DNA from: Hymenobacter psoromatis
GTDB lineage: Bacteria > Bacteroidota > Bacteroidia > Cytophagales > Hymenobacteraceae
Reading direction: 5' to 3'
Length of the DNA: 64,000 bases
Assembly (NCBI RefSeq): GCF_020012125.1
Contig: NZ_JAIFAG010000001.1
Span: 372,001-436,000 of the forward strand
Shown: in pieces, positions 7,560-17,334 of the stretch
How the letters are laid out: each line of letters starts with the position of its first letter
How positions within the stretch are numbered: position 1 is the first letter of the stretch
Notes under the pieces: model-generated
Told to the model about the DNA's origin: nothing
What the model saw: only the letters and a program-made list of their open reading frames with translations
Database searches by the model: none
Made by a program: the position numbers and the translations under genes

Positions 7560-9971
7560 ATGATTCGTTTTTCCGCCTGGATTTTTTTAGTAGGAATGCT
7601 GCTGGCTGCTACCGGGGCCTGGGCGCAGGGCGCGGCCTACGGTGACTGGCAGCTGTACCTGCCCGCCCGGCATCCGCAGGGCCTGGCCAACGCTGGTAAT
7701 CGGCTCTACGTGATAGACCAGTCGTCCTTTTATTTTTACGATAAGGACCTGCATACTACGCAGGTGCTCTCGCGGCGCGATGGCCTCAGCGACGTAGGAG
7801 CTACCGCCCTGGCCTACGACTCGGCTTCGGCGCAGCTGGTGATTGTGTACAAAAACGGCAATATCGACCTGCTGGGTACTAATGGTAAAGTGCGTAATAT
7901 CAGCGACTTGCTGCGTAAGGAAAGCCAGGTAGCCAAGGCGATTACGCAGGTGCAGGTGTACAATGGACTGGCCTACGTGAGCACCAACCTGGGCGTGGTG
8001 GTGCTCGACCTGGCCAAGGGCGAGGTGCGCGATACATACAGCGCCATTGGGCCGGGCGGCCAGGCCATCACGGCCTACGCGGCCGCCGTGCTACACGATA
8101 CCATTTACGCAGCTACCTCGATGGGCATTCTGCGCGGCCGCATCAGTCCGGCCATCAACTTGCTGGACTACCGCAGCTGGACGACAGAAATGCCGTTTGG
8201 TGCCAGTACGCCCACAATTTATTCCCACCCGGTGGAGCTGACAATCTATCGGGGGCACTTGGTAATGGCAGCTTGGTTTCGGGGGGTTGACTACCTGGCG
8301 GGGGTAGGGCCGGCCCGTGCGTGGCACTATTCGCCCAATAGCTATGGCGACGTGGCCATCCGGCTGCACGTAAGCGCGGGGCAACTGCTGGTTTCGTTTC
8401 AGAAGAGCCCGCTGCGGCGCTTCGACGCGGCCACTGGCTTAGTGGTAGATGTGCTGCCGGCAACGGCTGTGGGCACTGACGTTGATGATGCCGTGCGCGC
8501 CCTGGATGGTACGTACTACGTGGCTAGCTTTTATCAGGGCCTGCTGCGCTTTGCGCCCGGTACTACCACCGCCCCCGAACTCATTCAGCCCAACGCCCCC
8601 GAAACGGCCTTTTCGTACAGCCTGCTGGCCGATGCGGCTACCAATATCCTGGATGTATTCAGTGGTGGTTATTCTGGCGATAACGGGTTGCCGAATACGG
8701 GTGTTATTAAATCGGCAAGTGATAATGGTTTTTATGAATATAAGGACCAGCACTGGACCAACTATACCCCCACGGCCTACCCCTCCGCTGCTGATTACCC
8801 TAACCTGCGCGAGCTCTCGCATGGCACCCGCACGCCCGATGGCACGCTCTACATCGCCAGCTATGGTAACGGCTTGCTGGAATGGAGGGGGGTAGGGCAG
8901 TTCCGGCGGTTCACGGAGGGTACGCCCGGCTCGCCGCTGCTCAGCAGCCAGGGAACCATCGGCGACCTCAACTACGTGCGCGTTACCGACGTGGCTACCG
9001 ACCCCGGCGGCTCCTACCTGTGGGTCGTGAACCGCCACCAGCGCCCCAACGCAACGGGCCTGTTTCGCTTCCGGCCGGCCACTGCTACCTGGAAGGCCAC
9101 CCCTGCCTTCGCGGGCTCCGATAACCTGGACCGGATAGTGGTGGACAACTTTGGTAATCCCTGGGCCACGCAGTCGCGCAAGGGCGGCCAGGGCCTAGTC
9201 GCGTTCGACACGGCCAGCCAGCGGTCCTTTCTTTTTACGGTGGGCAACGGCCTGCCCAGCCGGTCGAGCAACGCGCTCTACAGCGTCGCCCGCGACCGCA
9301 ACGGCGATATTTGGGTGGGCACCGGGGCGGGCGTGGCGGTTTTCAGCGACCCCAGCCAACTCGTGAGCGCCGGCAGCCAGAACACTAGTTTAGCTAATGG
9401 CTTTCGCCAGCCCGTGGTGCGTAAGGGCACGGGCACGGGTTTTGAAGCCCTCTACAATGAAAGCGTGCGCTGCATTGCCATCGACGGGGCCAACCGCAAG
9501 TGGTTTGGCACGCCCAACGGCCTGTGGCTCTTCAATGCGGATGCTACCGAAGCGCTCCTCAACTTCACCACCGCCAACAGCCCGCTGCCTAGTAACAGTA
9601 TCAACGACGTGGCCGTGAACGACAAAACCGGCGAGGTCTTCGTGGCCACCGATGCCGGTGTGGTCAGCTACCAGGGCTCGGCCAGCGTCACCGATGGGCC
9701 GCCGAGCTGCGCCCAAGTGTCGCCCAACCCCGTGCGGCCCGATTTTGCGGGTACGGTCGGCATCCGGGGGGTAGCCAACAATGCCCAGGTGCGCATCACC
9801 GACGTGGCCGGGCACCTCGTTTTCAGCACCAAAGCGGCGGGCGGCACCGTCACCTGGAACCTGGCCGATACCGACGGCCGCCGCGTGCATTCGGGCGTGT
9901 ACCTAGTCCTCACTTCCGATGCCGACGGCAAAAATACTTGCGTGAGCAAAGTAGCCGTGCTGAGCAGGTAG
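7560..9971 (+). CDS. porZ: PorZ-type protein of the type IX secretion system
   Basis: 803 residues: signal peptide (about 1-22, ending AWAQG), then a long series of two-component-regulator-like beta-propeller blades such as GNIDLLG, GVVVLDLAKG and GDIWVGTGAGVAVF, and a C-terminal domain of about 80 residues starting VSPNPVRPDFAG with the VRITDVAGHLV and SGVYLV strands typical of T9SS sorting domains. This order is that of PorZ, a cell-surface component of the T9SS attachment complex involved in modifying cargo with A-LPS in Porphyromonas. Function here is inferred from architecture; other propeller proteins with the same tail exist. Confidence 0.82.
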   Translation: MIRFSAWIFLVGMLLAATGAWAQGAAYGDWQLYLPARHPQGLANAGNRLYVIDQSSFYFYDKDLHTTQVLSRRDGLSDVGATALAYDSASAQLVIVYKNGNIDLLGTNGKVRNISDLLRKESQVAKAITQVQVYNGLAYVSTNLGVVVLDLAKGEVRDTYSAIGPGGQAITAYAAAVLHDTIYAATSMGILRGRISPAINLLDYRSWTTEMPFGASTPTIYSHPVELTIYRGHLVMAAWFRGVDYLAGVGPARAWHYSPNSYGDVAIRLHVSAGQLLVSFQKSPLRRFDAATGLVVDVLPATAVGTDVDDAVRALDGTYYVASFYQGLLRFAPGTTTAPELIQPNAPETAFSYSLLADAATNILDVFSGGYSGDNGLPNTGVIKSASDNGFYEYKDQHWTNYTPTAYPSAADYPNLRELSHGTRTPDGTLYIASYGNGLLEWRGVGQFRRFTEGTPGSPLLSSQGTIGDLNYVRVTDVATDPGGSYLWVVNRHQRPNATGLFRFRPATATWKATPAFAGSDNLDRIVVDNFGNPWATQSRKGGQGLVAFDTASQRSFLFTVGNGLPSRSSNALYSVARDRNGDIWVGTGAGVAVFSDPSQLVSAGSQNTSLANGFRQPVVRKGTGTGFEALYNESVRCIAIDGANRKWFGTPNGLWLFNADATEALLNFTTANSPLPSNSINDVAVNDKTGEVFVATDAGVVSYQGSASVTDGPPSCAQVSPNPVRPDFAGTVGIRGVANNAQVRITDVAGHLVFSTKAAGGTVTWNLADTDGRRVHSGVYLVLTSDADGKNTCVSKVAVLSR

Positions 9972-9986
9972 GTTGACGTGTGCGCC

Positions 9987-10062
9987 GTAGAGACGCGACC
10001 CCTCGCGTTTCTCTTCGTTGAACGATGCGCACGCCGAGAGACGCGAAGGGTCGCGTCTCTAC
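9987..10062. repeat. 27-bp inverted repeat, dispersed palindrome type
   Basis: Left arm 9987-10013 and right arm 10036-10062 are reverse complements with two mismatches; both ends read GTAGAGACGCGACCC from the outside. Inside each arm is a smaller palindrome (GACGCGACCC/CTCGCGTTTCTC). Elements with GTAGAGACGCGA termini are, from memory, frequent dispersed palindromes in several phyla. It lies right after the porZ stop and 5 bp before a separate terminator. Confidence 0.7.
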
Positions 10063-10067
10063 CTAAA

Positions 10068-10100
10068 AAAAGCGCGTTCTGCTAAGCAGAACGCGCTTTT
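10068..10100. terminator. Bidirectional intrinsic terminator
   Basis: A 16-bp perfect stem, AAAAGCGCGTTCTGCT at 10068-10083 against 10085-10100, with A-run before and T-run after. It separates convergent porZ and the efflux operon and should stop transcription from both sides. Confidence 0.88.
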
Positions 10101-10121
10101 ACGTTGAAAGCTAAGGCTAGT

Positions 10122-11564
10122 CTACCGCCACCCGCCACCCAGAGCCCGGTAGACGTTCACTGTGGCATTGAGCTGCTGCATCTTGGTTTCGGTTAGGTCG
10201 AAGCGCGAGTTCAAAGCATCGCGCTGCGTGAAGAGCACTTCCGTGTAGTCGGCCCGCACGGCTTTAAACAAGCTGTTGGAGATGCGGATGGACTGACTCA
10301 GGGCTTCCACTTCCAGCAGTTTCGCATCATAGCTATTTTGCAGGTTATTGATGTTCGCTAGCTGGTTCGCCACCTCAATGTAGGCGTTGAGCACGGTGCG
10401 TTCGTAGTTATACACGGCCTGAATCTGGAGCGCGTTGGCGCTGGCATATAAGGCTTTAATGGAGTTACGGTTGATGAGCGGAGCCGTTAGCTCGCCAGCC
10501 ATGTTGTATAGGATAGACTGTGGCGAGTTGAACAGCAAACCCGGCTTGTAGGCTGCGTACCCGACGTTGGCTGAAATATCCAGCGAAGGGTAGAAGTTGG
10601 CGCGAGCTATCTTCAGGTCCAGCTTAGCGGCAACCAACTGCTGCTCGGCCTGCCGGATATCCGGGCGGTTTTCCAGTAGCTGCGTCGGAACACCGGCCTG
10701 AACCATCGGCGGCACCAGCCCATTGAATGACTGCGCGTCGCGGGTGATGGGCTGCGGATACCGGCCCATCAGGAAATTAATCCGGTTCTGAGTTTCTATG
10801 ATGCGCTGCTGCGTCTTGAATTGCAGGCTGGTCGTGTTTTGCACCTGGGCCTCAAAGCGTTTTACGGCCAGCTCGGTTACCCGTGCCGCCAACTTCTCCT
10901 CCCGCACGATGCGCAATGCGTTCGCCTGAATCTCAATATTTTGCTTGTAAATGAGTAACTCATTATCCAGCGCCAGCAACTCGTAATACGAATTGGCAAT
11001 CTCAGCAATCAGGTTGGTTATCACGAAGTTCTTACCTTCTACCGAACCCAGGTAGCGCGCCACGGCCGACTTGCGGGCGTTGCGCAGCTTGTGCCAGATA
11101 TCTACCTCCCAGCTCGCAAATGCGCCCACCTGATAGTTAGCCAGGGGGGTAGGGGTAGGGTGGTCGGGCTGAATGTTGATGGCATCCTCCGTGGCTCCTT
11201 GCAGCGTGTAGCGACCGGGCTTTTCGGCCTCAGTTTGCACACCAAGGCCCACGTAGGGCAGGTAATCACCCTTGCGGACCAGCACCTCGTTGCGGGCAAT
11301 CTGAATCTCCTGCAAGGTGATATTCAACTCCTGGTTGCCCTGGAGTGCAGTATCAATCAGGGCCGCCAGGTTGGGGTCGGTGAAGAATTGTTTCCACCGG
11401 ACCTGCGCGGCCGTATTGGTCGTGTCCGATGCGTTGGCAGGATTGAATGTGCCTGGTACGCTGCGATTTACGTCGCGCTGCACCAGCGTTGGTAGTTTGC
11501 AGCCAGCCACGGCCAGCGCGAGGCTGGCCGCGGTCAGACCTTGATAAATGCGTCTTTTAAGCAT
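10122..11564 (-). CDS. TolC/OprM-family outer membrane efflux lipoprotein
   Basis: 480 residues, third gene of a tripartite RND operon. The N-terminus is a lipoprotein signal with lipobox LAVAGC, so Cys22 is probably acylated. The rest has the two homologous halves of long alpha-helical barrel segments and beta strands of the TolC/NodT family, with a conserved QQLVAAKLDLKIARANFYPSLD stretch in shorter form near residue 310 (RPDIRQAEQQLVAAKLDL). It forms the outer-membrane channel. The start codon overlaps the stop of the pump gene by 8 bp, so the two are translationally coupled. Confidence 0.93.
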   Translation of the reverse strand: MLKRRIYQGLTAASLALAVAGCKLPTLVQRDVNRSVPGTFNPANASDTTNTAAQVRWKQFFTDPNLAALIDTALQGNQELNITLQEIQIARNEVLVRKGDYLPYVGLGVQTEAEKPGRYTLQGATEDAINIQPDHPTPTPLANYQVGAFASWEVDIWHKLRNARKSAVARYLGSVEGKNFVITNLIAEIANSYYELLALDNELLIYKQNIEIQANALRIVREEKLAARVTELAVKRFEAQVQNTTSLQFKTQQRIIETQNRINFLMGRYPQPITRDAQSFNGLVPPMVQAGVPTQLLENRPDIRQAEQQLVAAKLDLKIARANFYPSLDISANVGYAAYKPGLLFNSPQSILYNMAGELTAPLINRNSIKALYASANALQIQAVYNYERTVLNAYIEVANQLANINNLQNSYDAKLLEVEALSQSIRISNSLFKAVRADYTEVLFTQRDALNSRFDLTETKMQQLNATVNVYRALGGGWR

Positions 11565-14500
11565 GAGTTTCCAGTTCTTCTTCCACCAACACCCGAGGCT
11601 CTAAACCTTCGCTGATTGGGTATTCATTTTCATCGTCGATGAGCTTGCGGCCCTCGGCTACCGTGCCGAACAGGAAATACAAGCCAGGGATAATAATTAC
11701 CCCGAACACGGTACCGAACAGCATGCCGCCCAGCGCCGCCGTACCAATAGTGCGGTTGCCGTTAGCCCCCGCCCCAGTAGCCAGCACCAATGGAATAAGG
11801 CCCGCGATAAAGGCAAAGGAGGTCATCAGAATCGGGCGGAATCGGGCGCGGGCACCCTCAATGGCCGCGTCGCGTACCGACATCCCGCGCTCGTGGTTTT
11901 GCACCGCTACTTCCACGATGAGCACGGCGTTTTTACCCAGCAGACCCACCAGCATCACCAAGCCCACCTGGGCGTAGATGTTGTTGGCCAGTCCCATCAT
12001 TTTGAGCAGCAGAAACGAGCCGAACACGCCCGTGGGCAGCGACAGGATAACAACCAGCGGCAGCAGGAAGCTCTCGTACTGCGCGGCGAGTACCAGGTAC
12101 ACGAAAGCCAGCACGATAAGGAAAATGACTACCGCCTCGTTGCCCCGGCCTACCTCGTCTTTCGAGAGGCCGCCCCAGTCGATGTCGTAGCCGCGCGGCA
12201 GGGTTTTGGCCGCCACTTCCTGCACCGCCTTGATGGCCTCGCCCGAACTGTAGCCCTGGGCGGCATCGCCCCGGATGGAGCCGGTAGTGTACATATTATA
12301 CCGGTTAATCTCGTTCGCGCCCTGCGTCTTCTCGATGGTCATGAAAGCCGAGAACGGCACCATCTCGCCCTTGTCGTTCTTAGCCCACATGTTCAGCACG
12401 TCTTCCGGCAAGCGGCGGTACTCGGGCGCGGCCTGCACGTACACCTTAAAGAAGCGCTGGTACTTGATGAAGCCCTGCTCGTAGGTCGAGCCAATCATGA
12501 TGCTGAGCGTGTTCATGGCGTTGCCGATGTCTACGCCCTTCTGCATGGCCAGGTCGTTGTCAATCTTCAACTCGTACTGCGGGTATTTGGCCGAGTAGAA
12601 GGTGAAGAGGCCCGCCAGCTCCTTGCGCTTCTTGAGGTTAGCCAGAAACTCGTTGTTTACTTTTTCGAGCGCCTTGTAGTCACCGGTGTTAGTTTTATCC
12701 AGCAATTGCAGCTGGAAACCACCCGCCGCGCCGTAGCCCGGCACCGCCGGCGGCTCGAAGAATTCGATGTTGGCTCCCGGTATCTCCTTCGCCTTTATTT
12801 CCAAGGCCGCCACCACGTCATGGATGGATTGCTTGCGCTCGGACCAAGGCTTGAGGTTAATCAGGCAGGTACCCGCGTTGGAGCCGCGGCCTTCGGTGAG
12901 CACTTCGTAGCCCGCCAGCGTGGAAATACTCTGGATACCCGGCACATCTTTGGCCAGCTGCTGCAACCTCTCCGAAATGGCGTAGGTACGTTCCAGCGTC
13001 GAGCCGGGCGGCGTTTGCACAATGGCGTATAGCATTCCCTGGTCTTCGCTCGGAATAAAGCCGGTAGGGAGATTGAGCGAGATGAAGTAGATGCCCGCCA
13101 GAAAGGCTCCCAGCATCGCCAGCGTCACGAGGCGCTTGTCCACCACCTTTTGCAGCAGACCAGTGTAGCTCTTGGTGAGGCGGTCGAAGCCGCGGTTAAA
13201 CCAGTCGAGGAAGCGATTGAGGGGGTTTTGGGAGCGGGGCTGGCCGTGCGTGTTTTTCAGCAGCATGGCGCAAAGCACCGGCGTAAGCGTGAGCGCGACC
13301 ACCCCCGAAATGATAATGGCCGTGGCCATCGTAATCGAGAACTGCCGGTAAAAAATACCCACCGGACCGCTCATAAAGGCCACCGGCACGAACACGGCCG
13401 TCATCAGGATGGTGATGGCGATAATAGCACCGCTGATTTCGCCTACCACTTCCTGCACCGCCCCGAAGGGCGACAGGTGCTTTTCCTCCATCTTCACGTG
13501 CACGGCTTCCACCACCACAATGGCGTTATCCACCACGATGCCAATGGCGAGCACCAATGCAAAGAGCGTAATCATGTTGATGGTTAGCCCGAATGCCTGC
13601 ATGGCCGCAAACGCTCCAATGAGCGAAACTGGCACGGCAATAATCGGGATGAGCGTGGAGCGCCAGTCGCCCAGAAACAGAAACACTACCAGCGCCACCA
13701 GGATAAAAGCGTCGCGCAGAGTATGAATCACGTTCTCAGTCGAAGCATCAAGGAAGCTCGACACGTCGTAGCTGATTTTGTAGTCCATGCCGGGCGGAAA
13801 CGACGTTTTCTTCATCTCCTCCAGCTTGGCTTTCACCTGCGCGATGACGTCGCTGGCGTTCGAGCCATAAGTCTGCTTGAGCACCATTGCCGCCGACGGA
13901 TACCCATCGAGGTTGGAGTAGATGTCGTAGAATTCGCTACCCAGCTCCACGTTAGCCACGTCCTTAAGGCGCAGCATTTCCCCGTTGGCGTTGGCTCGCA
14001 GCACAATGTTCTTGTACTCGTTCGCGTCGTTGAAGCGGCCCTTATAGGATAGCACGTATTCCAGCGCCTCGGCGCGGCCCCCGTCCGAGCGGCCGATGCG
14101 GCCCGGCGAGCCAATCACGCTCTGGTCGCCAATGGCCTTCATTACGTCATCGACCGAGATTTTGTAGGCCCGCATCCGGTCGGGCTTCAGCCACACGCGC
14201 ATGGCGTACTGCCGGCTACCCAGCAGGTTGGCCCGCCCGATGCCGTTGATGCGCTGCAACTCGGGCAGCATGTTCACGCCGGCGAAGTTGAAGAGGAACT
14301 TCATGTCCGTGTTCTTGTCCTTGCTGTACAAGTTCACGTACATCAGCATGTTCGGCACCACGCGGTTCACAATCACGCCTTCGCGCTGCACCAGGATGGG
14401 CAAACGGTTGAGCACCTGCGCAATGCGGGTGTTCACGTTCACCACGGCCTGGTCGGGGTTGGTGCCGAGGTTAAATACCACCTGGATGTTGGCCTCGCCG

Positions 14501-14754
14501 GCACTCACGGCGTCGGAGGTCATGTACTTCATGCCCGGCACGCCGTTCACGGCCTGCTCCAGCGGAATGAGCACCGACTCGGTCAGCACCTTGGCGCTGG
14601 CTCCGGGGTAGGCCGCGCTCACCATCACCATCGGGGGCGAAATCTCGGGAAACTGCGAGGTAGGTAGGGTGTTGATGGCCAACATACCCAGCAAGACAAT
14701 AGCTATCGAAATAACGATAGCAAATACGGGCCTGCGAATGAATCTACTAAACAT
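11557..14754 (-). CDS. RND (HAE1/AcrB-type) multidrug efflux pump
   Basis: 1065-residue inner-membrane proton/drug antiporter. The protein starts MFSRFIRRPVFAIVISIA, followed by the large periplasmic porter domain, the conserved TM4 proton-relay segment GIVVDNAIVVVEAVHVK (paired acidic residue region near 405-415), the second periplasmic domain and the C-terminal helices with LLGKNAVLIVE. The length matches AcrB/MexB. It lies between the adaptor gene (upstream, 30-bp gap) and the outer-membrane channel. Substrates cannot be read from the sequence; hydrophobic drugs or detergents are usual. Confidence 0.95.
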   Translation of the reverse strand: MFSRFIRRPVFAIVISIAIVLLGMLAINTLPTSQFPEISPPMVMVSAAYPGASAKVLTESVLIPLEQAVNGVPGMKYMTSDAVSAGEANIQVVFNLGTNPDQAVVNVNTRIAQVLNRLPILVQREGVIVNRVVPNMLMYVNLYSKDKNTDMKFLFNFAGVNMLPELQRINGIGRANLLGSRQYAMRVWLKPDRMRAYKISVDDVMKAIGDQSVIGSPGRIGRSDGGRAEALEYVLSYKGRFNDANEYKNIVLRANANGEMLRLKDVANVELGSEFYDIYSNLDGYPSAAMVLKQTYGSNASDVIAQVKAKLEEMKKTSFPPGMDYKISYDVSSFLDASTENVIHTLRDAFILVALVVFLFLGDWRSTLIPIIAVPVSLIGAFAAMQAFGLTINMITLFALVLAIGIVVDNAIVVVEAVHVKMEEKHLSPFGAVQEVVGEISGAIIAITILMTAVFVPVAFMSGPVGIFYRQFSITMATAIIISGVVALTLTPVLCAMLLKNTHGQPRSQNPLNRFLDWFNRGFDRLTKSYTGLLQKVVDKRLVTLAMLGAFLAGIYFISLNLPTGFIPSEDQGMLYAIVQTPPGSTLERTYAISERLQQLAKDVPGIQSISTLAGYEVLTEGRGSNAGTCLINLKPWSERKQSIHDVVAALEIKAKEIPGANIEFFEPPAVPGYGAAGGFQLQLLDKTNTGDYKALEKVNNEFLANLKKRKELAGLFTFYSAKYPQYELKIDNDLAMQKGVDIGNAMNTLSIMIGSTYEQGFIKYQRFFKVYVQAAPEYRRLPEDVLNMWAKNDKGEMVPFSAFMTIEKTQGANEINRYNMYTTGSIRGDAAQGYSSGEAIKAVQEVAAKTLPRGYDIDWGGLSKDEVGRGNEAVVIFLIVLAFVYLVLAAQYESFLLPLVVILSLPTGVFGSFLLLKMMGLANNIYAQVGLVMLVGLLGKNAVLIVEVAVQNHERGMSVRDAAIEGARARFRPILMTSFAFIAGLIPLVLATGAGANGNRTIGTAALGGMLFGTVFGVIIIPGLYFLFGTVAEGRKLIDDENEYPISEGLEPRVLVEEELETHA

Positions 14755-14784
14755 AGGATGAGTTACTAATGTAAATAATCGAAC

Positions 14785-15867
14785 CTACTCAGAATACACT
14801 TTCAGCGTGGGCAACACCTTCTTCATGCTCTCGAAAGTGTAGCTAATCTTGTCGCCGTCCTTCACCTTGCGAATGCCTTCGAGCAGAATCTTATCACCGG
14901 CTGCCAAGCCCGACTTAATTACGTACAAGTCAGGCATCTCGGACCCTACCGTGATTTCACGCTGATGCACGATGTTCTTGGCATCCACTACGTATACGTA
15001 GCGCTTTTCCAGCACCTCGAAGGAGGCTTTCTGCGGAATGATGAGGGCATGGTTAAGCGGCGTCGTCATTAGGATGCTACCGGTTTCGCCGTTGCGTAGC
15101 AGGCCGTTAGGATTCGGAAAGGTGGCCCGGAAGGCGATATTACCGGTCTCATTGTTAAAATCGGCCTCAATAGTTTGGACTTTGCCAGGGAGCGGAAACA
15201 CCTCATTGTTAGCCATCAATAGCTTCACATTCACAATGTTGTCGGCTTTAGCCTGCGCTTTGTAAGCCAGGTACTCAGCCTCGGGCACGTTGAAGTAGAC
15301 CCACATCTTGCTGTTGTCGGAAAGCGTCGTCAGCAGGTCGCCCTCATCCACGAGGCTGCCCAGCCGGCCTTGGAAGTGGTCCATGATACCCGTAAACGGC
15401 GCTTTAATCGACGTGAACTGCAAGTGCGTCTGGGCCAGCGATACGTCGGCCTTAGCCTTGTCAAACTTGGCTTTAGATAGCGCCAACTCATTGGGCGACA
15501 CGATGTTGCTGTCAGCCAGGCTTTTCGTGTTCTTGTACTCGATGCCTACGTAGTTGGCCTCAGCCTGCGATTTTTGCAGGTCGGCATTGTATATCAGCGG
15601 CGTAATCTGAAACATGGGCTGCCCCTGCTTGACGACCTGACCCTCGTCAACGAAGATTTTTTGCAGATAGCCCTTTTCCAGTGCCCGCAGCTCGATGTGC
15701 TGGTAGGCGTGAATCTGCGCCACGTACTCTTTAGTAACGGTAGTATCGGTCAGCAGCGGACTGGTAACCAGAAGTTTTACTTGTTCTTCAACTTCTTCTT
15801 TTTTGCTGGCGCAGCTCGTGCCGTAGCACAAGGTACCTACGCTCAAAAACAAGAATAATTTTTTCAT
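14785..15867 (-). CDS. RND efflux periplasmic adaptor (membrane fusion lipoprotein)
   Basis: 360 residues, first gene of the efflux operon. ATG at 15867 gives a lipoprotein signal with Cys19 (GTLCYGTSC); the longer ATG at 15885 would only add six residues. Domains in order: a lipoyl/barrel-sandwich segment (YLQKIFVDEGQVVKQGQPMF), a short helical hairpin, the second lipoyl half (TSIKAPFTGIMDHFQGRLG), beta-barrel and membrane-proximal domains. It bridges pump and channel in the periplasm. No TetR, AraC or two-component regulator is encoded next to the operon. Confidence 0.94.
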   Translation of the reverse strand: MKKLFLFLSVGTLCYGTSCASKKEEVEEQVKLLVTSPLLTDTTVTKEYVAQIHAYQHIELRALEKGYLQKIFVDEGQVVKQGQPMFQITPLIYNADLQKSQAEANYVGIEYKNTKSLADSNIVSPNELALSKAKFDKAKADVSLAQTHLQFTSIKAPFTGIMDHFQGRLGSLVDEGDLLTTLSDNSKMWVYFNVPEAEYLAYKAQAKADNIVNVKLLMANNEVFPLPGKVQTIEADFNNETGNIAFRATFPNPNGLLRNGETGSILMTTPLNHALIIPQKASFEVLEKRYVYVVDAKNIVHQREITVGSEMPDLYVIKSGLAAGDKILLEGIRKVKDGDKISYTFESMKKVLPTLKVYSE

Positions 15868-16603
15868 AAATGCGCTAGACAGCATAATAAGCAGTTGGTA
15901 AGTCCCAGGTAATGTGAGGAGGAAAAGTATGGCGAACGAAGGGTCCTATTCCGGTGGGTAGGGGCCTCAGGTCCGTCTTGATGGGAACTGGTCCGTTGGA
16001 GGCCCAACAGGCATCGTCATCAAATAGAAGGTTGCTACATACTTCGTAATCAGCTTTGTCGGGGCCATAAAAGACCACTGAACGCCAGCAAAAAGCTGGT
16101 CCCATTTTCAACTTTGTAAGCGCGAAAGGGTGGGAAAGGACCAACGTTGGAAAGCGAACGTCGGCTGCTGGATGGTACAAAATAAAGACCTAAACATAAA
16201 GACAATATGAAGGAACAACCTGAATTGCTTCAGAAAGCCCTTCTGACACCTAACCAGCAGGTGGGTTTAAGGCGATTATCTTTATTTACAAATAGTTGGC
16301 TAAGGGCGACAAGCAGCCAGTCCGAAGGCTTAATGCAGCCGAGAAAGCGGCGGGGTAGCTGGCATCAGCCTGACGCCAGCTACCCCCAAATTCATGCCTT
16401 TAAACGCAAGCAGAAAGCTTACGTTCCGCTTGATACTACATATGTTAACTTTTTATTGCTGAGTTTGGTAATATGAATTATTGATGAACAAAAAGTAACT
16501 GCTACCCTCCTTGCCCGAGCCGACGCGCAACTTTGCCTTGCCGGCCCAGGTTAGCCTGCCACGCGCGCCGCTTGCTGGTGTTTCCTACCCCGCCTTTCCT
16601 GTT
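15868..16603. other. Gene-poor region between efflux operon and recO
   Basis: About 740 bp without a convincing gene. It should hold the minus-strand efflux promoter and the plus-strand recO promoter; TACTTTTC on the minus strand near 15925 is a weak candidate -7 element. Two open frames (89 codons at 16207-16476 plus; 101 codons at 15875-16180 minus, TTG start) have no recognisable protein character. The plus frame begins after an A-rich stretch and could be a small gene, but a perfect hairpin lies inside it. GC is lower than in the flanking genes. Confidence 0.5.
16352..16386. repeat. Perfect 12-bp hairpin containing GGGGTAGC
   Basis: Arms 16352-16363 (GGGGTAGCTGGC) and 16375-16386 are exact reverse complements with an 11-nt loop. 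No T-run follows, so it is not a clear terminator. It is one of several hairpins in this window built from the frequent GGGGTAG string. Confidence 0.65.
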
Positions 16604-17326
16604 ATGCTAATTAAAACCCGCGGCCTTGTTCTAAGCTACCTCAAATACCGCGAAAGCAGCATCATTGTCCGCGTTTACACCGAGCAGCGCGGTGTGCAGA
16701 GCTACCTCGTCAACGGTGTGCGCCGGGCCAAGCCGCCGGGGCGCATCGCCCTCTTTCAGCCCCTCACGCTGCTGGAGCTGGTGGCCTACGTGCCCCGGCA
16801 GGGGGGTAGCCTCACCCGGCTAGCCGAGTTTCGTTGCGCCGAGCCGTTCCGGTCCTTGCCCTACGAAGTGCATAAAAGCAGCGTGGCCTTGTTTTTAAGC
16901 GAGGTGTTGAGCAAGGCCGTGCGTGAGGAAGAGGAAAATCTGCCGCTGTTTCGCTTCCTACACGATTCCATCCTGGCCTTCGATGAGCAGGACGCGGGCA
17001 CCGAGAACTTCGCGCTACTTTTTCTACTGCACCTGGCCGGCTACCTGGGCTTTGGCATCAGCAGCGGGGCCGCCCTCACCGACCAGGTGGCGCTGGCTGG
17101 CCCGGCCACGGGTAGCGGCTTCAGTAGCGGCCCCGCCACGCTGCGCCTGCGCGAGTTTGAGCAATATTTTGACGAGCTGCTGCACGCGCCGGCCACCACC
17201 AGCATCCCCAATGGCCAAGTGCGCCGCGAGCTGCTGGCCGTGCTCATTCGTTACTATCAGCTGCACCTCGAAGGGCTGGGCGAAATAAAGTCGCTGGAGA
17301 TTCTGGGCCAGGTGCTAGCGGGCTAA
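16604..17326 (+). CDS. recO: DNA repair protein RecO
   Basis: 240 residues, the usual RecO length. The N-terminal OB-fold starts MLIKTRGLVLSYLKYRESS with VRVYTEQRG and the C-terminal helical part follows. RecO loads RecA with RecR on SSB-coated single-stranded DNA in gap repair. ATG at 16604 is chosen because RecO proteins of this phylum begin at this point; the frame stays open to 16511, but the extension is Pro/Ala-rich and unlike the family. The zinc-binding cysteines of some RecO proteins are not evident here. Confidence 0.93.
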   Translation: MLIKTRGLVLSYLKYRESSIIVRVYTEQRGVQSYLVNGVRRAKPPGRIALFQPLTLLELVAYVPRQGGSLTRLAEFRCAEPFRSLPYEVHKSSVALFLSEVLSKAVREEEENLPLFRFLHDSILAFDEQDAGTENFALLFLLHLAGYLGFGISSGAALTDQVALAGPATGSGFSSGPATLRLREFEQYFDELLHAPATTSIPNGQVRRELLAVLIRYYQLHLEGLGEIKSLEILGQVLAG

Positions 17327-17334
17327 GTGTCAGT

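Noticed and set aside
11893-13032. 379-codon plus-strand frame inside the RND pump gene
   Set aside because: Antisense shadow of a clearly identified pump; its protein is His/Gln/Arg-rich without domains.
15875-16180. 101-codon minus-strand frame before the adaptor gene
   Set aside because: TTG start, no recognised protein pattern, overlaps the adaptor start region.
16207-16476. 89-codon plus-strand frame with a good AT-rich leader
   Set aside because: A perfect hairpin lies inside and the protein has no family character; kept only as a possibility within the gap entry.
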